Made by a program: the position numbers and the translations under genes. A DNA stretch of 21,426 bases, taken from positions 1 through 21,426 of the forward strand of contig DAOPZJ010000046.1 of the NCBI GenBank assembly GCA_035353335.1, written 5' to 3'. Below the pieces are notes generated by a model that searched no databases, had not been told where the DNA came from, and saw only the letters and a program-made list of their open reading frames with translations. Below, one piece after another: positions 15,568 through 21,426 of the stretch. How positions within the stretch are numbered: position 1 is the first letter of the stretch; the number at the start of each line of letters is the position of its first letter. Source of the DNA: Oscillospiraceae bacterium. Its GTDB lineage: Bacteria > Bacillota > Clostridia > Oscillospirales > JAKOTC01.

Positions 15568-15603
15568 GAGGAGCTTGAAAACTAATCTTTCAAGCTTATC
15601 CTC
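15568..15603 (-). promoter_or_regulatory. Stable hairpin in the nagB 5' UTR
   Basis: On the minus strand GAGG + AGCTTGAAA pairs with TTTCAAGCT + CCTC around a 7-base loop, with a single 3-base bulge, giving 13 base pairs. The hairpin begins about 14 bases after the predicted transcription start and ends about 4 bases before the ribosome binding site. No T-tract follows, so it is not a terminator. It may control translation or mRNA stability; its ligand or partner is unknown. Confidence 0.5.
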
Positions 15604-15623
15604 AAAAATGAAATACGCAACGA

Positions 15624-15652
15624 ATTATAACACACAATGAAGCGGTTGGCAA
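15624..15652 (-). promoter_or_regulatory. Promoter of nagB
   Basis: The minus strand has TTGCCA (15647-15652), 17 bases, then a perfect TATAAT (15624-15629). Transcription should begin near 15617. The -35 abuts the tail of the second amt terminator. Confidence 0.75.
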
Positions 15653-15653
15653 C

Positions 15654-15684
15654 TAAAAAGCAACGCAGACCCGAGCCCGTCTGC
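15654..15684 (-). terminator. Second terminator downstream of amt
   Basis: GCAGAC/GTCTGC (15665-15670 with 15679-15684) enclose an 8-base loop, followed after 5 bases on the minus strand by TTTTT (15655-15659). It is a weaker structure than the hairpin just upstream of it. The two together should isolate nagB from amt. Confidence 0.5.
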
Positions 15685-15690
15685 CCGCAA

Positions 15691-15721
15691 AAAACCGTCC
15701 CGAACGAAGTTCGTTCGGGGC
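15691..15721 (-). terminator. Main intrinsic terminator of amt
   Basis: CCCGAACGA pairs with TCGTTCGGG (15699-15707 with 15711-15719) around a 3-base loop, extendable by a G-U and a G-C pair. On the minus strand it is followed by ACGG and a run of T (about 15689-15694). No T-run lies on the other side, so it works in the direction of amt. The remaining 90 bases back to the amt stop hold an AT-rich heptad repeat and nothing else visible. Confidence 0.75.
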
Positions 15722-15796
15722 AGGAAGTCATATTGAGATATAAGGATTTATTTTTTAGTGGGAGAATGCTTTTCGGATATATCGCTTTGCGCTGAA

Positions 15797-15817
15797 AACT
15801 TTCAACTTTTGACTTTT
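15797..15817. repeat. Heptad repeat at the amt 3' end
   Basis: Three 7-base units run in step: AACTTTC, AACTTTT, GACTTTT. They overlap the amt stop codon. The period equals that of the repeat at 13239-13290 although the units differ. Confidence 0.45.
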
Positions 15818-17576
15818 ATTCTACATCTTGCAAAGCATCGTAGCCTTCTTCTCCGGTGCGTACTTTGACGATGTTTTCAACGTCATAAACAAAGATCTTT
15901 CCGTCGCCGATATTGCCGGTATAAAGGACCTTCTTGGCGGTTTCGATTACTGTGCGGACGGGCACTTTACTGATGACGATTTCGACTTTGACTTTGGGCA
16001 ACAGATGCGTTTCAATTTTAGCGCCGCGATAAAATTCCAGATGCCCTCCCTGTGCGCCGTACCCAAGAACATTCGACACCGTCATGCCGGTGATGCCGAT
16101 CTGATCCATTGCCTCTTTAAGCTGTTCGAATTTGCTCTGCTTGGTAATAATCTCAACCTTAGTGAATTTTACGCCGCTCGAGATTTTTCCTTCATTCTTC
16201 TTAACCTGAACAGGAAGAGCTTGCTCGACGGGAACCGTGCCCGTGACAGTTGTTTTTATTCCTTTAAACGATCCAGCCGTTTCGTTATATTCGATGGTGA
16301 CAAAGTCGGGATAAGCGTGATTGCCGTGTTCGCCGACATCAAGACCTTCGATCTCCTCCTGCGCTGTCACGCGTATTCCCATCGTCACTTTGATCAACAG
16401 CCAGATACCGACCGATGCAGCAAAAACAAATGCGCCGACCGAAAGTACACCCAAGGCCTGTTTACCGAGCAGATCAAAACCGCCCCCGAAAAACAAACCG
16501 TTCTGTGTGGCAAGGCCTACGCCCGCTTCGGAGAACAAACCGACAAACAGGGTACCGAGCACACCGTGCACCAAGTGCACCGAGAGTGCTCCGACCGGGT
16601 CGTCGAGCTTCATACGATCGAAGAACAAAACCGAAAGCACCACTATAATTCCTGCGACAGCACCGATGATAATTGAACTGGTGACGCTGACATACGCGCA
16701 GCAAGGGGTAATTGCGACAAGACCCGCCAGCAGCCCGTTGATCGACATCCCCAGATCGGGTTTGCCGATGATAATCCACGAAGCCGCTGTTGCCGTTAAA
16801 ACAGCGATGATTCCGGCGGTATTCGTGGTCACAACGATGTGCGAAATCGACATGGGTTCCGCCGCCATTGTGGAACCGGGGTTAAACCCAAACCATCCGA
16901 GCCACAGAACAAACGCACCGATAGTGGCTAAACTCATGTTGTGCCCCGGAATCGCATTGACTTTTCCGCCTTTGCCGTATTTTCCGATACGCGGTCCCAA
17001 AAGTATCACACCCGCAAGCGCCGCCCATCCGCCGACCGAGTGCACCACCGAGCCGCCCGCAAAGTCGAGCATTCCGAGCTTGGCTAAAAATCCGCCGCCC
17101 CAAATCCAGTGACCCACGATAGGATAGACGAACATGGTCAGGAACAGAGAAAAAACGATAAACGAGATGTACTTGATACGCTCTGCCACAGCACCCGAAA
17201 CAATGGTCGCGGCTGTCCCGCAAAATACCAGCTGGAAGAAAAACTTTGCCCAAAGCGGAATTCCGGTCCAGGCGATCGAGGAATATACGCCTTGATAAGC
17301 ATCCCCGACAGCAGGTGAGTTATCCGCTCCGCCCACCATAAACAGACCTTTTAGACCGATGAAGCCGTTGCCGTCCCCGAACATCAACCCCCAGCCTAAA
17401 ATTAAAAAGCCGAGTGACGAGACCGCGAACACGATAAAGTTTTTGGATAGAATATTCACTGCGTTTTTTTGACGTGCAAGACCGCTTTCAACCGCGGCAA
17501 AGCCGAGGTTCATAAAAAAGACCAAGGCGCCGGTGATAATAACCCATAAGGTATCGAGTATAACCTGAGTGTTCAT
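15816..17576 (-). CDS. amt: Ammonium transporter fused to a C-terminal PII signalling domain
   Basis: From ATG 17576 it has 586 residues. Residues about 1-430 are an Amt channel with about eleven membrane helices: FFMNLGFAAVESGLARQKN near the start, the pore histidines in VVHSVGGWAALAG and HLVHGVLGTLFVG, and the WLGWFGFNPGS block. A tail (GLDVGEHGNHAYPDF) and a linker follow. Residues about 469-586 are a complete PII (GlnK-like) domain: KVEIITKQSKFEQLKEAM, the T-loop base GAQGGHLEFYRGAK, then LLPKVKVEIVI, TGNIGDGKIFV and RTGEEGYDAL. At the T-loop position that is Tyr51 in Escherichia coli GlnB there is isoleucine (RGAKIETH), so uridylylation is not expected. The start 17576 was chosen for its AAGGGA ribosome binding site; an upstream ATG at 17609 lacks one. 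Promoter and leader terminator are separate entries. Confidence 0.93.
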   Translation of the reverse strand: MNTQVILDTLWVIITGALVFFMNLGFAAVESGLARQKNAVNILSKNFIVFAVSSLGFLILGWGLMFGDGNGFIGLKGLFMVGGADNSPAVGDAYQGVYSSIAWTGIPLWAKFFFQLVFCGTAATIVSGAVAERIKYISFIVFSLFLTMFVYPIVGHWIWGGGFLAKLGMLDFAGGSVVHSVGGWAALAGVILLGPRIGKYGKGGKVNAIPGHNMSLATIGAFVLWLGWFGFNPGSTMAAEPMSISHIVVTTNTAGIIAVLTATAASWIIIGKPDLGMSINGLLAGLVAITPCCAYVSVTSSIIIGAVAGIIVVLSVLFFDRMKLDDPVGALSVHLVHGVLGTLFVGLFSEAGVGLATQNGLFFGGGFDLLGKQALGVLSVGAFVFAASVGIWLLIKVTMGIRVTAQEEIEGLDVGEHGNHAYPDFVTIEYNETAGSFKGIKTTVTGTVPVEQALPVQVKKNEGKISSGVKFTKVEIITKQSKFEQLKEAMDQIGITGMTVSNVLGYGAQGGHLEFYRGAKIETHLLPKVKVEIVISKVPVRTVIETAKKVLYTGNIGDGKIFVYDVENIVKVRTGEEGYDALQDVE

Positions 17577-17607
17577 ATTTTCCCTTCTCTCTGTAAAAAT
17601 AGACAAC

Positions 17608-17637
17608 AAAAAAAGCCGCGGGTATAAAACCCACAGC
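17608..17637 (-). terminator. Leader terminator in front of amt (attenuator)
   Basis: On the minus strand GCTGTGGG pairs with CCCGCGGC (17630-17637 with 17615-17622; two pairs are G-U) around a 7-base loop. Seven T residues follow (17608-17614). It lies between the amt promoter and its ribosome binding site, so full-length transcription needs read-through or antitermination. Confidence 0.7.
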
Positions 17638-17648
17638 CCCTTTGCTGT
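17633..17648 (-). promoter_or_regulatory. Candidate antiterminator hairpin with A/G hexaloop
   Basis: ACAGC/GCTGT (minus strand; 17644-17648 with 17633-17637) closes a six-base loop AAAGGG. Its 3' arm is the same sequence as part of the 5' arm of the leader terminator, so the two structures exclude each other. A hexaloop with A first and G fourth is the target of ANTAR-family antiterminators in nitrogen-gene leaders. Normally two such hairpins occur; only one is seen here. Confidence 0.5.
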
Positions 17649-17658
17649 CGATGAGCAC

Positions 17659-17687
17659 AGTATATCCGATGTTTTTTAAAAAGTCAA
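17659..17687 (-). promoter_or_regulatory. Promoter of amt
   Basis: TTGACT (17682-17687) and TATACT (17659-17664) on the minus strand are 17 bases apart, a near-consensus vegetative promoter. The start of the RNA is expected near 17652, only a few bases before the candidate antiterminator hairpin. Confidence 0.75.
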
Positions 17688-17732
17688 CTGATTTTTATGT
17701 TTTACTTCCCGATAAATTCCGCAATTTCGAAT

Positions 17733-19511
17733 TTAAGAAACAACCGTCTCATGACCGGCGGTGACCAATTTGTAATAAGCCCCCCGTTTTGCCATCAGTT
17801 CCTCATGGTTTCCGCTTTCAATGATCTTTCCGCTGTCGATATACATGATCTTGTCGCAGTCGCGGATCGTCGAAAGCCGGTGCGCGATCAGAAAACTGGT
17901 CCTGCCTTTGAGCACCGCTGAAATACCTCTTTGCAGTTCCCGTTCGGTCTTGGTATCAATCGAGCTTGTCGCTTCATCCAGAATTAAAATCTTCGGATCG
18001 CTGATGATGGTTCTCGCAAAAGCGATCAATTGTTTTTGCCCCTGTGACAATCCGGAAGCTCTCTCGGCGATCTCGGTTTCATAACCCTTGGGCTGCTGTG
18101 TGATAAAACTATGCGCGGAAACGGTTTTCGCGGCATTTTTCACCTGTTCGTCGGTCGCATCGAGCTTTCCGTACCGGATGTTGCTCGCGATCGTGCCGGT
18201 GAAAGCGAAACTGTCCTGCATCATGATACCCATCTGGCTGCGCAGCGAATTCATCGTGACCTTGCTGACGTCATGTCCGTCGATGAGTATTTGCCCTGAT
18301 TGAATATCGTAAAATCGTGAGATCAAATTGACGATGGTCGATTTTCCGCTCCCGGTCGGGCCGACCAGCGCCACGCTCTCGCCCGGGTTGACTTTAAAAC
18401 TGATTCCGTGCAATATTTCGGTGCCTTTTTCGTATTCGAAATGCACATCTTTGAACTCGATTTCACCTCGAATCGGGGGCAGCGCTTCGGCATCGGGCGC
18501 GTCGATAATCTCGGCTTTCTCATCCATCATCTGAAAGATTCTTTCAAGGTATGCCACCGCCGTCATAAAGCTGTTCAGGATGACCGCCAAAGAGATTATC
18601 GGGCCCCAGAACCTCCCGGCGTAGCCCGTCATTACCACAATCGTACCGACCGTGGCGGTCGGAGAGAGCAGCAGCACGCCCGCAACATAAATCAGGCAAG
18701 TCACCGCGTTCGCGACCGTGTCGACCGAGAAGTTCATGATTTCGCCGGTCATGACCGCCCTTAGCCAAGCGCTCTTTGTGTTCAGCGAAAGCCGTTTGCA
18801 GATGTCGCGGTTATATTCCTCGCGCGCAAAGATCTGCGTGACTTTCATCCCGTTGATGTTCTCGGCTAAAAACGCGGTCAGATTGCTGCTCTTGTTGGAG
18901 AATCTGCGCCAGACTTTGACCTGTTTGGGCCGCAGCAAAAACGCGATCAACAGAAAGAAAGGCACGCCCGCCAGCGAATACAACGACAATCTGACGTCCT
19001 TTAGGAACATGAACCCCAGAATGATGATAATATTGAACATCTCGAGGATGAAGTTGACGACGCCGTTGGTCAGAATGTCGACAATGGAGTTGACATAGTT
19101 AATGACCCGTACCAGAATTTTACCGTGCGGGCGGCTGTCGAAGAAAGAAAACGACAGCGTCTGCATGTGCTTGTAAAGGTCATTTCGGATGTCAAAGATA
19201 ATGTTCTGTCCGGCGATAGCGATTAAACGCATTCGGACAACGGCCAGCACAATCGAAAGCAGAATACACCCCATCAAAATGCAGCCGTAGGTCAGGATCA
19301 TTCCGGTGTCCTTGTTCGGGATCGCCTTGTCAATGACCGCACCGGAGAGCGAAATCGTAAACAAACCGGCGATGCTGCTGATCAAACTCACGGTGAATGC
19401 CAAAATCAATTTCGACTTATATTTTTTAACGTAGACGCCCGCACGGATGAAATGTTTAAAATCAAACGGGGAATCCAGCGACTCGTCGATGTCATATTTA
19501 TTTCGCGCCAT
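17733..19511 (-). CDS. ABC exporter half-transporter, canonical ATPase partner
   Basis: This 592-residue type IV ABC exporter half has a six-helix membrane domain (about 20-325) fused to an ATPase domain (about 345-590). ATPase motifs: Walker A GPTGSGKS (384-391), signature LSQGQ (488-492), Walker B ILILDE with catalytic Glu513, and switch His544 in LIAHRLST. Its Walker sites are complete, but its signature has Gln where Gly is usual, fitting the half that supplies a good catalytic Walker site and an altered signature. ATG 19511 follows the partner gene by 11 bases with a GAGGT ribosome binding site. Together they should form a heterodimer like BmrCD or TM287/288. The substrate (drug, lipid or peptide) cannot be read from the sequence. 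Confidence 0.92.
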   Translation of the reverse strand: MARNKYDIDESLDSPFDFKHFIRAGVYVKKYKSKLILAFTVSLISSIAGLFTISLSGAVIDKAIPNKDTGMILTYGCILMGCILLSIVLAVVRMRLIAIAGQNIIFDIRNDLYKHMQTLSFSFFDSRPHGKILVRVINYVNSIVDILTNGVVNFILEMFNIIIILGFMFLKDVRLSLYSLAGVPFFLLIAFLLRPKQVKVWRRFSNKSSNLTAFLAENINGMKVTQIFAREEYNRDICKRLSLNTKSAWLRAVMTGEIMNFSVDTVANAVTCLIYVAGVLLLSPTATVGTIVVMTGYAGRFWGPIISLAVILNSFMTAVAYLERIFQMMDEKAEIIDAPDAEALPPIRGEIEFKDVHFEYEKGTEILHGISFKVNPGESVALVGPTGSGKSTIVNLISRFYDIQSGQILIDGHDVSKVTMNSLRSQMGIMMQDSFAFTGTIASNIRYGKLDATDEQVKNAAKTVSAHSFITQQPKGYETEIAERASGLSQGQKQLIAFARTIISDPKILILDEATSSIDTKTERELQRGISAVLKGRTSFLIAHRLSTIRDCDKIMYIDSGKIIESGNHEELMAKRGAYYKLVTAGHETVVS

Positions 19512-19522
19512 TTTGAATTACC

Positions 19523-21253
19523 TCATTCCGTCTGCTGCGACTGGATCTCATAGATATCGCGATAAAATCCGGGTTTGCGGATCAATTCCTCATGCGTTCC
19601 GCATTCGGTGATCTCGCCGCCCTGCATCACGAGAATCTCGTCGGCCTCGGCGACGGTCGAAACGCGCTGGGCGATGATGATTTTCGTGCAGGAAAACGGC
19701 AGCGACTGGAGCTGCCCCCAGATATAGCGCTCGGTCTTCATGTCGACTGCGCTGGTGGTGTCGTCGAGTACTAAAATCGCGGGTTCGATGGCAATCGCGC
19801 GGGCTAAAGCGACTCTTTGCCGCTGGCCGCCCGAAAGGCCCATGCCCCGCTCGCCGACGATGGTGTCATAATTCTCTACCATCTTGGAGATGAACTCGTC
19901 CGCATCAGCCCGAACCGCGCTCACCTTCACCTGTTCTTCGGACATATCGGGATCGCCGAATGCGATGTTGCCATCGAGGGTATCGGAGAACAGAAACACA
20001 TCCTGCGTGGCCATTCCGATGTTCTTGCGCAGTCCCTGAAGGTTATAGTCGCGCACGTCGACGCCGTCGATTTTTACGCTGCCCTCTGAGGCATCGAAAA
20101 ATCGCGCGAGCAGGTTGATGAGCGTGGTCTTTCCGCTTCCGGTCTCGCCGACAATGGCGAGGGTCTTTCCGGCCCCGACGGAAAAAGAGATATTTTTAAC
20201 AATTGTAGTGTCTTTGATTTTAAATGAGACGTTTTCAAAGGTGATTTCACCTTTAAACCGCCCGGGTGCAATGCTGCCCTTGCGGCTGATAATGCGCGGT
20301 TGGGCGTAATAGATCTCCATAGCCTTGTCTGCGCTCGGGAAAAAGCGCTGGAAATCGTTTAAGAAGTTGCCGATGTTGCGTATCGAGGTGGACAGCGCCC
20401 AGATCAGCGCCGTAAACGCGGTCAGATCCGCGATCTGCATTTTCCCTTTGATCGTCAGAATTCCGCCGACTGTCAAGACGATAACCGTCAGAAACTGCGA
20501 TAAAAATTCGGGGATCGGCCAGATCGAGAGCCAGGTTTTGTTGGCCTTTAAAACAGCGGTCTGGTAATTTTCGTTGGCCTTTTCGAACCGGTCGTATTCA
20601 TAGTCCTCGCGGGCAAAGGCGCGCACGGTCTTATTGGCGTCGATATTCTCCTGCGCGATCTCGGAAAGGCGGGTCATTCTGTCGCGGTTATCGGTATAAA
20701 GCGGCCGCATCTCTTTGGAGAACCGTTTGGATGTAAGATAGATAAACGGGAGTACGATCAGCAGACAGAGCGTCAAAAACCAGTTGATTGTGAAGAAGTA
20801 GGTCACCGAGGCAAAAAACATCAGCGTCGTCGAGACGATCATAAACACGATATACCGGGCGTTGTAACCCACCATGTCGAGATCGTTTTGAATGCGCGTC
20901 AGAATATCACCGGCGTTCATGCGGGAATAAAACTCGCCCTCCTGCTCGGTGAGATTTTTAAAGATCTTCATTTTAATGTTGTGTACCAGGGTCTGAGACG
21001 ATGACTCACGCAGCCAAACCCCGGTGGTGTTAAGAATATTGCGCAGCAAAACAAGACCCATCCAAAGCGCCAATACCGGCGGCAGCCACTGTTCGGGATT
21101 CGGCGTCCCGGCGGTGATATTGCCGATGATATAGCGAATCAGAATGGGCCATACAAGCACGAAAAGCGAAACAACGACGTTAAAAACGTGCGCAGTTATA
21201 TATCTGGATAAAGTGCCTTTGAGGTTTTTAAAAAGCCAGCGCATCTGGAGCAC
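19523..21253 (-). CDS. ABC exporter half-transporter with degenerate ATP site
   Basis: This is the first gene of the exporter pair, 576 residues from a GTG at 21253. The membrane domain (about 5-310) includes an 'ADLTAFTALIWAL' helix of the exporter type. ATPase motifs: Walker A GETGSGKT (369-376), canonical signature LSGGQ (473-477), Walker B ILVLDD with Asp498 in place of the catalytic Glu, and Gln529 (IIIAQRVST) in place of the switch His. Both losses are known in the non-catalytic half of heterodimeric exporters. GTG 21253 was chosen because GGAGGG sits 6 bases upstream. ATG 21271 lies upstream of that site, and ATG 21244 is 15 bases past it. No degradation is visible outside the known degenerate positions. 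Confidence 0.92.
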   Translation of the reverse strand: MLQMRWLFKNLKGTLSRYITAHVFNVVVSLFVLVWPILIRYIIGNITAGTPNPEQWLPPVLALWMGLVLLRNILNTTGVWLRESSSQTLVHNIKMKIFKNLTEQEGEFYSRMNAGDILTRIQNDLDMVGYNARYIVFMIVSTTLMFFASVTYFFTINWFLTLCLLIVLPFIYLTSKRFSKEMRPLYTDNRDRMTRLSEIAQENIDANKTVRAFAREDYEYDRFEKANENYQTAVLKANKTWLSIWPIPEFLSQFLTVIVLTVGGILTIKGKMQIADLTAFTALIWALSTSIRNIGNFLNDFQRFFPSADKAMEIYYAQPRIISRKGSIAPGRFKGEITFENVSFKIKDTTIVKNISFSVGAGKTLAIVGETGSGKTTLINLLARFFDASEGSVKIDGVDVRDYNLQGLRKNIGMATQDVFLFSDTLDGNIAFGDPDMSEEQVKVSAVRADADEFISKMVENYDTIVGERGMGLSGGQRQRVALARAIAIEPAILVLDDTTSAVDMKTERYIWGQLQSLPFSCTKIIIAQRVSTVAEADEILVMQGGEITECGTHEELIRKPGFYRDIYEIQSQQTE

Positions 21254-21297
21254 GGTGGTCCCTCCCCCCATTTAGCCGAAGGTTTTGCACCTGCCAA

Positions 21298-21326
21298 AGT
21301 ATACCCTACCCCATGAAAAATGTAAA
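21298..21326 (-). promoter_or_regulatory. Promoter of the ABC exporter operon
   Basis: TTTACA (21321-21326) and TATACT (21298-21303) on the minus strand are 17 bases apart, close to consensus. Transcription should start near 21291, giving a leader of about 38 bases that contains the GGAGGG ribosome binding site. Confidence 0.75.
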
Positions 21327-21371
21327 CCCTTTTTTCAAAAATTCCACATTTTTTCCAAACAGAGATAAATC

Positions 21372-21426
21372 TGAAGTGGTAAACTAAAATTGGACACGGA
21401 GGGGGTAGAAATAGGACACGGTGATG
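21372..21426. mobile_element. Possible terminal end of an IS21-like element (partial, at window edge)
   Basis: From TGAAGTGG at 21372 the sequence changes character and carries two copies of GGACACGG (21392-21399 and 21414-21421), each preceded by a similar A-rich run, 22 bases apart. Repeated 'AAAATTGGACAC'-type units starting with TG are usual at the ends of IS21-family elements. No transposase is in the window, so this is a weak call based on repeats alone. Confidence 0.3.

Noticed and set aside
15828..16676. Long plus-strand open frame of 282 codons opposite amt
   Set aside because: It lies wholly within the antisense of the clear Amt-PII gene. Its translation has no recognisable motif, and its length follows from the codon bias of the real gene.
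17713..17735. AT-only inverted repeat (TAAATTC/GAATTTA) at the ABC operon end as a terminator
   Set aside because: The stem is nearly all A-T, the loop is 9 bases and no T-run follows. It also overlaps the stop codon. A terminator for the ABC operon was not found with confidence.

Overview
The window reads as chromosomal sequence of an anaerobic, Gram-positive-type bacterium of the Firmicutes/Clostridia (best guess Oscillospirales-like; inferred from gene content, not from a marker gene). Pointers are a nine-subunit V/A-type ATPase operon, a Clostridia-style lipoprotein with BspA-like leucine-rich repeats, purine-rich GGAGG ribosome binding sites, GTG and TTG starts, and promoters with the vegetative -35/-10 pattern at 17-bp spacing. 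Every gene I can support lies on the minus strand, so transcription runs from high to low coordinates. No rRNA, tRNA or CRISPR array was seen.

In transcription order: (1) 21253-17733 is a two-gene operon for a heterodimeric ABC exporter with one degenerate ATP site, behind a clear promoter. The far right edge (from about 21372) may be the end of an IS21-like element. (2) 17576-15816 is an ammonium transporter fused to a C-terminal PII regulator. It has its own promoter and a leader containing an intrinsic terminator that overlaps a competing hexaloop hairpin, which is a likely attenuator. Two tandem terminators follow it. (3) 15548-14823 is glucosamine-6-phosphate deaminase, with a near-consensus promoter and a long 5' UTR hairpin. 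(4) 14685-13363 is aspartate kinase. (5) 13173-12529 is a DUF421 membrane protein. (6) 12476-2591 is one long operon: a CNNM/CorC-type membrane protein with CBS domains, then V-type ATPase subunits H, I, K, E, C, F, A, B and D, closed by an intrinsic terminator at about 2553-2577. Its promoter lies inside the 3' end of the DUF421 gene. (7) 2491-58 holds a nitroreductase with a C-terminal pentapeptide-like tail, and a lipoprotein gene whose frame is cut by one in-frame TAG. The frame stays open for 217 more codons, which look like the rest of a PstS-like binding domain.

The V-ATPase operon is the core of the window. The rotor ring subunit K keeps the residues that bind sodium in the Enterococcus hirae enzyme, so a sodium-translocating ATPase is the best reading. 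The Amt-PII fusion with its leader is the nitrogen-acquisition module, and nagB and aspartate kinase are ordinary metabolic genes. The items most worth a second look are the amt leader attenuator, the Amt-PII fusion lacking the uridylylation tyrosine, the TAG-split lipoprotein, and heptad-periodic repeats in two intergenic regions.
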